A stretch of 64,000 bases of DNA, taken from NCBI GenBank assembly GCA_044221445.1, contig JBGAPF010000006.1:1-64000 (forward strand), given 5' to 3'. Both the position numbers and the translations under genes were made by a program. This DNA comes from JBDHTS01 sp044221445 (GTDB lineage: Bacteria > Pseudomonadota > Alphaproteobacteria > Micavibrionales > Micavibrionaceae). Shown here one piece after another: positions 9,000 through 16,986 of the stretch; positions within the stretch are counted from its first letter, which is position 1; each line of letters opens with the position of its first letter. The notes under the pieces were generated by a model that worked only from the letters and a program-made list of their open reading frames with translations, did not search any database and was not told the DNA's origin.

Positions 9000-9631
9000 T
9001 GACTTTCACCCCCGCGCAAATCGAGGCAGGACGGGTCCTTTTTGCCGGTTCCTGCGATTTCGCGGCCGGGGTTGATACGCTGGACCGCCTGCCCGAGGCG
9101 AGTCTGACAGAAGTAGCGTTTGCGGGCCGGTCGAATGTCGGCAAGTCCTCGCTGATCAACGCCGTTACCGGTCGCAATGCCCTGGCGCGCATATCGCATA
9201 CGCCGGGGCGGACGCAGCAACTGAATTTTTTCGATGTCGGCGGCCGCCTGTTCCTGGTCGATATGCCAGGGTATGGTTTTGCCAAGGTCTCCAAAACGAT
9301 GCGGTCGTCCTGGGAAGAACTCATTCGGAATTACCTGCGCGGGCGCCCGACATTGCGCACCGTCTTCGTCCTGGTCGATTCCCGGCACGGGCTGAAAGAG
9401 TCGGATCATGACATCATGACGATGATGGATGAAGCGGCCGTTTCCTATCGCGTGGTCCTGACTAAGGTCGACAAGACAAAGCCAGGCGAACTCATAGCCC
9501 AGGAAGGCAAGCTGCAGGCCGAATTGAAAAAGCATACCGCGGCCTTTCCCCAGATCCATCTGACCAGCGCCCATGATAACGAGGGAATTGCCGAACTGCG
9601 GGCCCTGATCCGCCAGATGGCGGAAAGCTGA
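8999..9631 (+). CDS. engB: Ribosome biogenesis GTPase EngB (YihA/YsxC)
   Basis: A GTPase needed for assembly of the large ribosomal subunit. In 210 residues it carries G1 (GRSNVGKSS), a G2-region threonine and TPGRTQQ segment, G3 (DMPGYGFA), and G4 as TKVDK, all in the order of the EngB subfamily. The ATG overlaps the last base of the yidC stop. YidC followed by EngB is a common alphaproteobacterial order and links membrane insertion with ribosome assembly genes. Confidence 0.95.
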   Translation: MTFTPAQIEAGRVLFAGSCDFAAGVDTLDRLPEASLTEVAFAGRSNVGKSSLINAVTGRNALARISHTPGRTQQLNFFDVGGRLFLVDMPGYGFAKVSKTMRSSWEELIRNYLRGRPTLRTVFVLVDSRHGLKESDHDIMTMMDEAAVSYRVVLTKVDKTKPGELIAQEGKLQAELKKHTAAFPQIHLTSAHDNEGIAELRALIRQMAES

Positions 9632-9687
9632 CGCGAAAAAACCGAAGGCGGGCTTTCTTATCGCACCCGGTTTTGATAAAAGAAATT

Positions 9688-10980
9688 ATGACATTCCCCA
9701 CGCGGTTTCTTTTCCGTCTTTCCTTTGTGTCTTTCATTCTGACCGTGCTGCCGTTGCTGGCGGCGCGTGCGGCCAGTGTCGAAAACGTGCGGCTTGGCGT
9801 CCATCCGGGCGAAACGCGGATGGTGCTGGAAATCCGCGATATAACCAGCTTTCGCGCTTTTACGATGGACAATCCCTACCGCATCGCCATCGACATGCCG
9901 TCTTTTACCTGGAAGGTCGGTTTGGTTGACAGGGTGCCGCATAGCGGTGTGACCGGCATACGCCAGGGGACGCTGACAGCGTCCGTTTCCCGCGTCATCG
10001 CCGACCTCGACGGTCCGGCTGTCATCAAATCGGCTTTTATTCTGCCGCCCAAGCGCGGCCAGCCGGGACGGCTGGTTGTCGATTTCATGAAAACATCCGC
10101 CGGAGAGTTCGCTTCCAGGCATACGGCCACTTTCGGCGCGCTCAAGACAGGACAGGCCATTCCCCCCACTCCGCAAACGTTTCCGATAACGTCCGCTAAG
10201 CGGTCGGTACGAACGCCCGACCGGAAACCGGAGGCTCTGCCAGATACGCCCGTGCCTGCGCCAGTGTCCCTCAAAGGAGTGCCAGGCGGCAAGCCGCTGA
10301 TTGTGATCGATCCTGGGCATGGTGGCATCGACCCAGGCGCACTGGGCGCCAATGGCGTGTTTGAAAAGAACGTATCGCTCGGCATGGCGAAGGCGCTGAA
10401 ATCCCAACTGGAAAGCGGCGGGCGCTATCGGGTTATGCTGACACGTTCTAACGACACCTATCTGAAACTGCATGAACGGGTAGATTTCGCCCGTCGTAAC
10501 AAGGCGGATCTGTTCATCTCTCTTCACGCTGACTCGGTAAATCGCGCCGGTGTTCAGGGCGCCTCCATTTACAGCCTTTCGGAAAAGGCTTCGGATGCCC
10601 AGACGGCGAAACTGGCGGCCCGGGAAAACCGCGCCGACTCCATCGGCGGCATCGACGTTGGGGCGGAAGACGAACAGGTGGCGGGCATCCTGGTCGATCT
10701 TGTGATGCGCGATAATATGAACCAGTCGAACTTTTTCGCCAACACGGTCGTGGCCGGCATGAAGAAAAGCGGGATACGGATGCTGGAAAACCCTCACCGT
10801 TCAGCAGGTTTCGCCGTCTTGAAAGCGCCTGACATACCATCTGTTCTGATCGAGATGGGGTTCATGACGAATGCAGGGGAATCGGCGATGCTTTCCAGCG
10901 ATTCATACAGGCGGAAAGTGGCGCAGACTCTGGCCTCCGGTATCGACAGCTATTTCCAGCGCGCCGGGGCCCGGCCCTGA
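9688..10980 (+). CDS. amiC: AMIN-domain N-acetylmuramoyl-L-alanine amidase (AmiC-like)
   Basis: A periplasmic zinc amidase that splits septal peptidoglycan by removing stem peptides from MurNAc. The 430 residues have a cleavable signal peptide (basic start, hydrophobic core, cleavage probably after AARA or nearby), an AMIN domain that targets the septum (about residues 30-130), a Pro-rich linker, and an Amidase_3 catalytic domain from about residue 200. Zinc and catalytic residues are visible in DPGHGG, the Glu of FEKNVS, the His of SLHADS, and the Glu of IEMGF. The ATG at 9688 was preferred over an in-frame TTG at 9673 because it gives a standard signal peptide. It starts 56 bases after engB. 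AmiA, AmiB and AmiC cannot be firmly told apart here. Confidence 0.9.
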   Translation: MTFPTRFLFRLSFVSFILTVLPLLAARAASVENVRLGVHPGETRMVLEIRDITSFRAFTMDNPYRIAIDMPSFTWKVGLVDRVPHSGVTGIRQGTLTASVSRVIADLDGPAVIKSAFILPPKRGQPGRLVVDFMKTSAGEFASRHTATFGALKTGQAIPPTPQTFPITSAKRSVRTPDRKPEALPDTPVPAPVSLKGVPGGKPLIVIDPGHGGIDPGALGANGVFEKNVSLGMAKALKSQLESGGRYRVMLTRSNDTYLKLHERVDFARRNKADLFISLHADSVNRAGVQGASIYSLSEKASDAQTAKLAARENRADSIGGIDVGAEDEQVAGILVDLVMRDNMNQSNFFANTVVAGMKKSGIRMLENPHRSAGFAVLKAPDIPSVLIEMGFMTNAGESAMLSSDSYRRKVAQTLASGIDSYFQRAGARP

Positions 10981-11155
10981 AAAAACAGCCTGTTTCACCG
11001 AAGATTACGCACAGCTTTATGCAAAGCATAAAAAACGCTTGAAAAGCTATATGAATTCTATAATTAGTCGTGTATATAAGGAGAGAAGGTTTGACCCCGC
11101 CCGGGGCAAAAAACTGGTCCCTGTCAACAACCTAAACCTAAATGAGGTCACTACA

Positions 11156-11344
11156 ATGAAGAATTTCTCGAAACTTTGCATGGCTGCTTCCCTTCTGGTT
11201 CTGGCCGCTTGCGGCACGACCGGCAACGGCGGCGCGAAAATGGAAAACTATGACGAGCAGGCTCCTTATGCGCATGAGCGCACCGTAGGCAGCGAACAGG
11301 CCGTCAAAGCCGACACGATGTACAACACGCACCAGAACAAGTAA
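11156..11344 (+). CDS. Small lipoprotein, function unknown
   Basis: A 62-residue protein whose first 22 residues form a lipoprotein signal peptide ending in a lipobox (LAAC). The mature part is only about 40 polar residues, so it may be a short outer-membrane or periplasmic lipid-anchored peptide. No family was recognised. It lies alone between the amidase gene and a strong hairpin terminator. A TATAAT hexamer at 11059-11064 could be its -10 element, but no convincing -35 is seen at the right distance. The long AT-rich leader (about 170 bases after the amidase stop) supports separate transcription. Confidence 0.8.
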   Translation: MKNFSKLCMAASLLVLAACGTTGNGGAKMENYDEQAPYAHERTVGSEQAVKADTMYNTHQNK

Positions 11345-11373
11345 GTTCTGACGCGTTTTGCAACGCTCTTAGG

Positions 11374-11404
11374 AAAGCTGCCCTTCGCGGGCAGCTTTTT
11401 TTTA
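11374..11404 (+). terminator. Intrinsic terminator after the small lipoprotein gene
   Basis: A perfect 7-bp stem (GCTGCCC at 11377-11383 with GGGCAGC at 11389-11395), loop TTCGC, extended by an A-run before and an unbroken run of T after it. This is a textbook rho-independent terminator for the plus strand, ending transcription about 30 bases past the lipoprotein stop. Confidence 0.92.
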
Positions 11405-11602
11405 TATCCGGAAGCGTTCTGAAGATTTCGCTTTTCGGCAAAATTTTCCTTTTCCTTCAATGCCTTTTGCTTGACGAAGCGGCAGGGATTGAGTCATGGT
11501 GGAAAAATAAGTATTGATTTCTAAATGATATACGGCGGCTTCCTTACGGAACGGAAAGCGATGCCGGGCTTTACGAAAAGCCTTTCTCTTCAAGGAGTGG
11601 AC

Positions 11603-11905
11603 ATGACGAAATCCGAACTGATCCAGAGGCTGGCCGAGCGCAATCCGCACCTCTATATGCGCGACGTCGAAAAGATCGTCGATACTGTCTTTGATGAGAT
11701 CACGGCGGCGCTGGCGCAGGGCGACCGTGTCGAACTGCGCGGTTTCGGCGCTTTTTCCGTGAAGGAACGCGGCGAACGTCAGGGCCGCAACCCCCGTACC
11801 GGCGAAAACGTCAAGGTGGAGGCCAAGCGCCTGCCGTTCTTTAAAACCGGCAAGGGCCTGCGCGAACGGCTCAATGGCGGCGTCGACGACGGTGAAGACG
11901 ACTGA
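11603..11905 (+). CDS. ihfB: Integration host factor subunit beta
   Basis: A DNA-bending nucleoid protein; the beta subunit pairs with IHF alpha to bend DNA sharply at promoters, origins and att sites. The 100 residues carry the HU/IHF core: an N-terminal helical dimer part (MTKSELIQRLAER), the strand RGFGAFSVKERGER, and the DNA-arm motif GRNPRTGENV with its intercalating Pro. MTKSELI is characteristic of IhfB rather than HU. The ATG at 11603 follows an AAGGAG site. It precedes a LapA-like gene, an arrangement also found in other proteobacteria. Confidence 0.93.
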   Translation: MTKSELIQRLAERNPHLYMRDVEKIVDTVFDEITAALAQGDRVELRGFGAFSVKERGERQGRNPRTGENVKVEAKRLPFFKTGKGLRERLNGGVDDGEDD

Positions 11906-11951
11906 TAGACAGTCTTCTTCCTTCCTGCCTTAACCAGAGGATTTTCCGTCC

Positions 11952-12281
11952 ATGATATCCCTGATTCGCGGCCTCGTTTCTCTGGTCATCGCTTCGGCGG
12001 CCATTCTGTTCGCCATCGGCAACATGGAAACCGTTTCCCTCGCGCTAATCCCTTTTTATGAACCGTTCAGCGTCCCGCTGTTTCTGGTGGGGCTGGGCGG
12101 CGCGCTTTTAGGGTTCGTCGCCGGGGCGTTCATCATGTGGCTTCGGTCACTGAACGGCAGGTTTTCCGCGCGCCGGCAGAGAAAGCGGCTGGAAGCGCTT
12201 GAAAAAGACCTCCTGAAAACCGACGATCAGGCTGTTTCCGTCATGCAGAACGCCCCTGAGAAAAAAAGAGCGATACTGTGA
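11952..12281 (+). CDS. LapA-domain (DUF1049) inner-membrane protein
   Basis: A 109-residue membrane protein with two hydrophobic helices (about residues 4-22 and 40-66) and a basic, coiled-coil-prone cytosolic tail (RQRKRLEALEKDLL). This is the layout of the LapA family, in which Escherichia coli LapA works with LapB to control lipopolysaccharide synthesis. The conserved pattern (FAIGNMETVSLALIPF, then a Gly-rich second helix) fits. The gene stop overlaps the GTG start of pyrF (GTGA), so the two are translationally coupled. Whether it acts in LPS control here is inferred, as lapB is not in view. Confidence 0.82.
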   Translation: MISLIRGLVSLVIASAAILFAIGNMETVSLALIPFYEPFSVPLFLVGLGGALLGFVAGAFIMWLRSLNGRFSARRQRKRLEALEKDLLKTDDQAVSVMQNAPEKKRAIL

Positions 12282-12997
12282 CAGGCACCCCCCGGATATT
12301 CTGCGCCATCGATACGAGTGATCTTGACCGGGCCCTGTCGCTTGCGCGGTCCATATCGACGGTGACGGGCAGCATCAAACTGGGACTGGAATTTTTCAAC
12401 GCGCAGGGGCCCCAAGGCATCAAAACCGTTATGGAAGCCTGTCCCGACGTGCCATTGTTCCTGGACCTGAAATTTCATGACATTCCCAATACGGTGGCCC
12501 GGTCGGTTCGGGCGGCGGTCCGCCTTGAACCGTCTTTCCTGAACGTCCACGCGTCCGGCGGCTTTGAAATGATGAAGGCGGCGGTCGAAGCGGCACAAGA
12601 CGAAGCGGCGAATTTCGGAGTCGCGGTGCCTAAGCTGCTGGCTGTGACCGTTCTGACCAGCCTTGACGAACGTACACTCGATGAGGTCGGGCAGGGATCG
12701 AAGGTTCGGGACCAGGTTATTCGCCTGGCGCTTCTGGCCAAAAAAGCAGGGATGGCAGGTGTTGTCTGTTCAAGTCATGAGATTTCCGTATTGCGTAAAG
12801 AATGCGGGCCCAATTTTATCCTGATGGTGCCGGGTATCCGTCCGGCCGGAAGCGACATCGGCGACCAGAAGCGGGTAATGACTCCCGCCGACGCGATCAA
12901 GAAAGGGGCGACGTATCTTGTCATTGGTCGTCCCATTACAGAGGCTGCGAATCCTGGAGCCGCCGCCAAGGCGATTATGGCCTCTATCGATACATAA
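12278..12997 (+). CDS. pyrF: Orotidine 5'-phosphate decarboxylase
   Basis: Converts OMP to UMP, the last step of de novo pyrimidine synthesis. The 239-residue TIM barrel carries the diagnostic catalytic motif FLDLKFHDIPNT (the Asp-x-Lys-x-x-Asp array), plus MVPGIRPAG and the C-terminal VIGRPIT phosphate-binding segment. The start is GTG and overlaps the stop of the LapA-like gene. TrpF, another phosphate-binding barrel enzyme, follows after 57 bases. Confidence 0.96.
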   Translation: MTGTPRIFCAIDTSDLDRALSLARSISTVTGSIKLGLEFFNAQGPQGIKTVMEACPDVPLFLDLKFHDIPNTVARSVRAAVRLEPSFLNVHASGGFEMMKAAVEAAQDEAANFGVAVPKLLAVTVLTSLDERTLDEVGQGSKVRDQVIRLALLAKKAGMAGVVCSSHEISVLRKECGPNFILMVPGIRPAGSDIGDQKRVMTPADAIKKGATYLVIGRPITEAANPGAAAKAIMASIDT

Positions 12998-13054
12998 AGT
13001 GTCGAAATAATATGGCTATATTTTTGCACCTGAAAATGAACCGAAAATGAAAAT

Positions 13055-13693
13055 ATGAGCGGCAAAACGCGGGTTAAAATATGCGGTATAAAAACCCCGG
13101 AGGCCTTGTCTGCTGCCATTCAGGGCGGCGCATATTGGTATGGTCTTGTTTTTCATCCTTCCAGTCCCCGTTTCGTGTCAGATGACCTTGCCGCGTCACT
13201 TTCCGCCTTCGGTGCCGGACGCATCCAAAAAGTGGGTCTGTTCGTGGATCCCGATAATGAAACACTCAGTCGCATTACCCGCAAAATCAAACTGGATGTT
13301 ATCCAGTTGCATGGCAACGAAGACCCTGACCGCTTGCTTTATATACGTAATGTCTTCCAACTGCCTGTAATGAAAGCGATCAAAATTGCCGATAAAGAGG
13401 ATCTCGCCATAATATCTGTTTTCGATAAGGTGGCGGATTGGCTGTTGTTCGATGCGAAAGTGCCTGGCCAGGCCGGAGGGACCGGCACAGCTTTCGACTG
13501 GGCTCTTTTGAAAAATATGTCAATAAGACGTCCCTGGATGTTGTCGGGTGGCTTGCATACAGGAAACGTACGCGCGGCTTTGGACATATTAAATCCGGAT
13601 GCTGTCGATGTATCAAGCGGGGTTGAAGACAGCCCCGGCATAAAATCGCCTGCAAAGATCGGCGATTTTCTTAAAATGACTTCCGGCAAATAA
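13055..13693 (+). CDS. trpF: Phosphoribosylanthranilate isomerase
   Basis: Catalyses the Amadori rearrangement of phosphoribosylanthranilate to CdRP in tryptophan synthesis. The 212-residue barrel begins with VKICGIKTPE, where the Cys is the general base, followed by GLVFHPSSPRFV, a substrate loop, and the C-terminal DVSSGVEDSPGIKSP phosphate site. In many Alphaproteobacteria trpF, trpB and trpA are consecutive; here a three-gene block on the opposite strand (pdxT, a VOC protein, pdxS) lies between trpF and trpB. The stop of trpF is one base from the convergent pdxT stop, with no obvious terminator between them. Confidence 0.95.
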   Translation: MSGKTRVKICGIKTPEALSAAIQGGAYWYGLVFHPSSPRFVSDDLAASLSAFGAGRIQKVGLFVDPDNETLSRITRKIKLDVIQLHGNEDPDRLLYIRNVFQLPVMKAIKIADKEDLAIISVFDKVADWLLFDAKVPGQAGGTGTAFDWALLKNMSIRRPWMLSGGLHTGNVRAALDILNPDAVDVSSGVEDSPGIKSPAKIGDFLKMTSGK

Positions 13694-13694
13694 T

Positions 13695-14261
13695 TTATAT
13701 CTGCTTAGCCATTGTGACAAAAGCCTTGTGGAACGGCGAAGGATAGCGCGCGGTCAGTTCGGCGTGAAAAGCGGTGGCGACATATGGCCCCTGCCGAACC
13801 CAAATCGGCTTGCCGTCGCGCTCGGCCAGAATTTCGACCTCAGCCCCGGTCCGCTCGATGACCGGCGCGCGGATATACGAAACGGGGTAGCCATCCACCT
13901 CGATCACCGTGCTGTCCAGCTGGCGTCCATAGCCGTTGCGGGTGATATCCATATCGATCAGGCCGAATGAAAACTGACCGGGGTTACTGACGGTTTTCGC
14001 CATCAAAATTGCCCCTGCGCAAATGCCCCAGACAGGCTTTTTAGCGAATTCCCTTTCGAGCACAGGGGCAAGCTTGAAGATATCGATCAGCTTCAGCATC
14101 GTCGTGCTTTCCCCCCCAGGCAGGATAAATGAATCGGCCTGCGCGAAATCCTCGGGTGTTTTGATGGGCAGAAACGTCCCGCCCGCCGCCTCTATATGCG
14201 GCTTATGAGGCAAAACCGCGCCTTGAAGTGCTAAAACGCCGATAATACGCTTAGCTGACAC
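13695..14261 (-). CDS. pdxT: Pyridoxal 5'-phosphate synthase glutaminase subunit PdxT (Pdx2)
   Basis: The class I glutaminase that feeds ammonia to PdxS for one-step PLP synthesis. In 188 residues it shows GVLALQGAV at the N-terminus, the substrate loop PGGESTTM, the nucleophile Cys in GICAGAILM, and the His/Glu of the triad in FHAELT. The start is a GTG at 14261, chosen because the conserved fold starts there; it overlaps the end of the VOC gene by 11 bases. It is the last gene of the reversed pdxS-VOC-pdxT block. Partner PdxS lies two genes upstream, so a full DXP-independent B6 pathway is encoded. Confidence 0.93.
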   Translation of the reverse strand: MSAKRIIGVLALQGAVLPHKPHIEAAGGTFLPIKTPEDFAQADSFILPGGESTTMLKLIDIFKLAPVLEREFAKKPVWGICAGAILMAKTVSNPGQFSFGLIDMDITRNGYGRQLDSTVIEVDGYPVSYIRAPVIERTGAEVEILAERDGKPIWVRQGPYVATAFHAELTARYPSPFHKAFVTMAKQI

Positions 14262-14694
14262 AGGGGCGAGATCCCATGTCTTGGTAAAAGCGCAACAAAT
14301 ATCCGTCCGGATCGCAGACAAGGAATTGCTTGTTGCCAAGTTCTTCGTTTCCAGCACGATACCAGACCGTTTCTAGGTCGCGGAACAGATCGACCTCGGC
14401 CCGTTTTACGTCGTCGTACAGAGCCTGCACGTCGCGAGCCTCGATCTGGAAATTGACTCCGCGGCCTAAAGGACGTTCGAGCGGTCCCGTTCTCCATCCA
14501 TTGCCTAGATAACCGGTTTCCGGCGCCGCATCGAGCATGAGCTGTGCACCTTCGCGATCAATATAATAGAAACCGTTTTCAGGACGCTCAAACAAAATTT
14601 TAAACCCAAGGACGGCTATATAAAAGTGTAGGCTGAGCTTGATGTCTAAGCATGTCAGTTCCGGCGTCAGTTTCGTAATCGCAACTTTTGCCAT
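14251..14694 (-). CDS. VOC (glyoxalase/bleomycin-resistance) family protein
   Basis: A 147-residue protein of the vicinal oxygen chelate superfamily, small metal-binding or ligand-sequestering proteins that include bleomycin-binding proteins and glyoxalases. The typical features are a SLHFYIAVLGFKILFERP start, a central GVNFQIEARDVQALYDDVK segment and a CDPDGYLLRFYQD end. It resembles the bleomycin-resistance type more than glyoxalase I. The ATG at 14694 (MAKVAITKL) is preferred over an upstream extension that would overlap pdxS. Its gene starts four bases after the pdxS stop and overlaps pdxT, so it is translated with the PLP synthase pair; why is unknown. Confidence 0.85.
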   Translation of the reverse strand: MAKVAITKLTPELTCLDIKLSLHFYIAVLGFKILFERPENGFYYIDREGAQLMLDAAPETGYLGNGWRTGPLERPLGRGVNFQIEARDVQALYDDVKRAEVDLFRDLETVWYRAGNEELGNKQFLVCDPDGYLLRFYQDMGSRPCVS

Positions 14695-14698
14695 CGCC

Positions 14699-15601
14699 TT
14701 ACCATCCGCGCCCAGCCAGCCGTAGCCCAGGCTCAATTGTGCTCATTTCCAGTCCCGGCATGGCGGGGGCGAGCCCGCGTGACGCTTCCAGCACCATTTT
14801 GGGATCATCGAAATGCGCGGTCGCTTTAACGACTGCTTTCGCATAGGAAATCGGGTCTTCAGATTTGAATATCCCTGATCCTACGAACACAGTTTCCGCG
14901 CCCAGCTGCATGACCAAGGCCGCATCCGCAGGCGTCGCCACACCGCCTGCCGAGAAGTTCGGCACGGGTAGGCGGCCCGCTTCGCGCACGGCGAGCAGCA
15001 ACTCGTAGGGTGCGCCCATGTTTTTCGATTCACGCATAAGTTCGGCCTCGTCGAGGGCCAGGACGCGGCGGATGTCCTGGTTGATCTGGCGCATATGCCG
15101 CACGGCCTCGACGATGTTGCCGGTGCCGGCCTCGCCCTTGGTGCGGATCAGGGCCGCGCCCTCGCCGATCCGGCGCAGGGCCTCGGCCAGATCGGTCGCC
15201 CCGCAGACGAACGGCACTTTGAAAGCGTGCTTGTTGACATGGTTGATGTCGTCGGCGGGGGTCAGGACCTCGCTTTCGTCGATATAATCGACGCCGATGG
15301 CTTCCAGAATCTGCGCCTCCGCGAAATGCCCGATCCGGCATTTGGCCATGACCGGGATCGAGACCGATTTCATGATGGCCTCGATCAGGTCGGGCGACGA
15401 CATCCGCGCCACCCCGCCCTGCTTGCGGATATCGGATGGCACGCGTTCCAGCGCCATGACGGCGACCGCGCCCGCGTCCTCGGCGATCTTCGCCTGGTCC
15501 GCGTCGATCACATCCATGATCACTCCGCCCTTCAGCATCTCGGCAAGACCGGTTTTCAGGTTAATGGTGCCCTTCGCGGACGGACGCTCTGGCGCGGTCA
15601 T
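14699..15601 (-). CDS. pdxS: Pyridoxal 5'-phosphate synthase lyase subunit PdxS (Pdx1)
   Basis: Builds PLP from ribose 5-phosphate, glyceraldehyde 3-phosphate and ammonia delivered by PdxT; it forms a dodecameric TIM-barrel shell. The 300 residues hold the family signatures: GGVIMDVIDADQAKIAEDAG, MALERVPSDIRKQGG, the Lys of MAKCRIGHFAEA, YIDESEVLTPADD, IRTKGEAGTGN and NFSAGGVATPADA. The ATG at 15601 has an AAGGAG site six bases upstream, and this decides the start over a nearby upstream ATG. Transcription diverges from trpB across about 150 bases. Most Alphaproteobacteria make PLP by the PdxA/PdxJ route, so this pathway is a noteworthy trait. Confidence 0.96.
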   Translation of the reverse strand: MTAPERPSAKGTINLKTGLAEMLKGGVIMDVIDADQAKIAEDAGAVAVMALERVPSDIRKQGGVARMSSPDLIEAIMKSVSIPVMAKCRIGHFAEAQILEAIGVDYIDESEVLTPADDINHVNKHAFKVPFVCGATDLAEALRRIGEGAALIRTKGEAGTGNIVEAVRHMRQINQDIRRVLALDEAELMRESKNMGAPYELLLAVREAGRLPVPNFSAGGVATPADAALVMQLGAETVFVGSGIFKSEDPISYAKAVVKATAHFDDPKMVLEASRGLAPAMPGLEMSTIEPGLRLAGRGW

Positions 15602-15753
15602 ATCGGCTCCTTCCATTATAATGAATGCGGCTACATTAACCCGACCGGGGGTCGGGATGTCAAATATATACATGAACTATAATGCGGCGCCGGCGTTTAA
15701 AGGCTGCAAAGATTTCTCTTAAAAAACTCGGCAATCGGTGGCATAACGCTTTG

Positions 15754-16986
15754 ATGACACAGGCAGCACGACCCAACTCTTATCGCACCGGCCCCGACGA
15801 GCGGGGGCATTTCGGCCTGTATGGCGGACGGTACGTCGCCGAAACATTGATGCCTCTGATCCAGTCCGTCGAACAGGCCTGGGAAGAGGCCAAAAGCGAT
15901 CCGGGCTTCTGGAATGAATTCGACATGCTGTGCCGGGACTATACCGGGCGGCCCAGCCCGCTTTATTTCGCGGAAAGCAGCACGAAGCATTTCGCCAGGG
16001 GCGATAAGGGCGCCCAGATCTGGTTCAAGCGGGACGAGCTGAACCATACGGGGTCCCACAAGATCAATAACTGCCTCGGCCAGATCCTGCTGGCGCGGCG
16101 CATGGGCAAGACGCGGATCATTGCGGAGACCGGCGCGGGCCAGCATGGCGTCGCCACCGCGACGGTCTGCGCTTTGTTCAAACTGCCCTGCACCATCTAC
16201 ATGGGCGCGACCGATATCGAGCGGCAGAAACCTAACGTCTTCCGAATGAAACTTCTGGGGGCGGAGGTGCGGCCCGTGACGTCCGGCGCGGGGACTCTCA
16301 AGGACGCGATGAACGAGGGGCTGCGCGACTGGGTCGCCAATGTCTGCGATACGTTTTACATCATCGGCACCGTGGCGGGACCGCATCCTTATCCCGCCAT
16401 GGTGCGGGATTTCCAGTCGGTGATCGGCAAGGAGGCAAGGGCGCAGATGCTGGAGCGCACCGGGCGCCTGCCCGATACGCTGGTCGCCGCGATCGGCGGC
16501 GGCTCGAACGCGATGGGCCTGTTCCATCCTTTCCTCGACGACCCGTCGGTCAAGATGATCGGCGTCGAGGCGGGCGGGCATGGCATCGAAACAGGGCAGC
16601 ATGCGGCGTCGCTCAATGGCGGGCGGCCCGGCATCCTGCACGGCAACCGCACTTATCTGCTCCAGAACGCGGACGGCCAGATCACCGAGGCGCATTCGAT
16701 TTCTGCCGGGCTCGACTATCCCGGCATCGGCCCGGAACATGCGTGGCTGAAGGATATGGGCCGCGCCGATTATGTCTCCATCACGGATAACGAAGCGCTG
16801 GACGCGTTCCAGCTGTGCACGCGGATGGAAGGTATAATCCCCGCGCTGGAACCCGCCCATGCCTTCGCGCATGTCGCGAAAATCGCCGCTTCTTTGCCGA
16901 AGGAGCATATCATCCTCATGAATTTGTGCGGCCGGGGCGACAAGGATATTTTTTCCGTCGCCGACCGGCTGGGCGTGACGTTGTGA
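15754..16986 (+). CDS. trpB: Tryptophan synthase beta chain
   Basis: PLP-dependent subunit that condenses indole with serine. The 410 residues include the PLP lysine motif HTGSHKINN, the catalytic GAGQHGVATA loop, the phosphate-binding GGGSNAMG motif and the C-terminal LSGRGD-like segment seen here as LCGRGDKD. The start at 15754 gives the usual N-terminus ending in GPDERGHFGLYGGRYV. It lies downstream of a divergent pdxS, and its stop overlaps the GTG of a methyltransferase gene by four bases. Its partner trpA is therefore separated from it by one gene. Confidence 0.97.
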   Translation: MTQAARPNSYRTGPDERGHFGLYGGRYVAETLMPLIQSVEQAWEEAKSDPGFWNEFDMLCRDYTGRPSPLYFAESSTKHFARGDKGAQIWFKRDELNHTGSHKINNCLGQILLARRMGKTRIIAETGAGQHGVATATVCALFKLPCTIYMGATDIERQKPNVFRMKLLGAEVRPVTSGAGTLKDAMNEGLRDWVANVCDTFYIIGTVAGPHPYPAMVRDFQSVIGKEARAQMLERTGRLPDTLVAAIGGGSNAMGLFHPFLDDPSVKMIGVEAGGHGIETGQHAASLNGGRPGILHGNRTYLLQNADGQITEAHSISAGLDYPGIGPEHAWLKDMGRADYVSITDNEALDAFQLCTRMEGIIPALEPAHAFAHVAKIAASLPKEHIILMNLCGRGDKDIFSVADRLGVTL

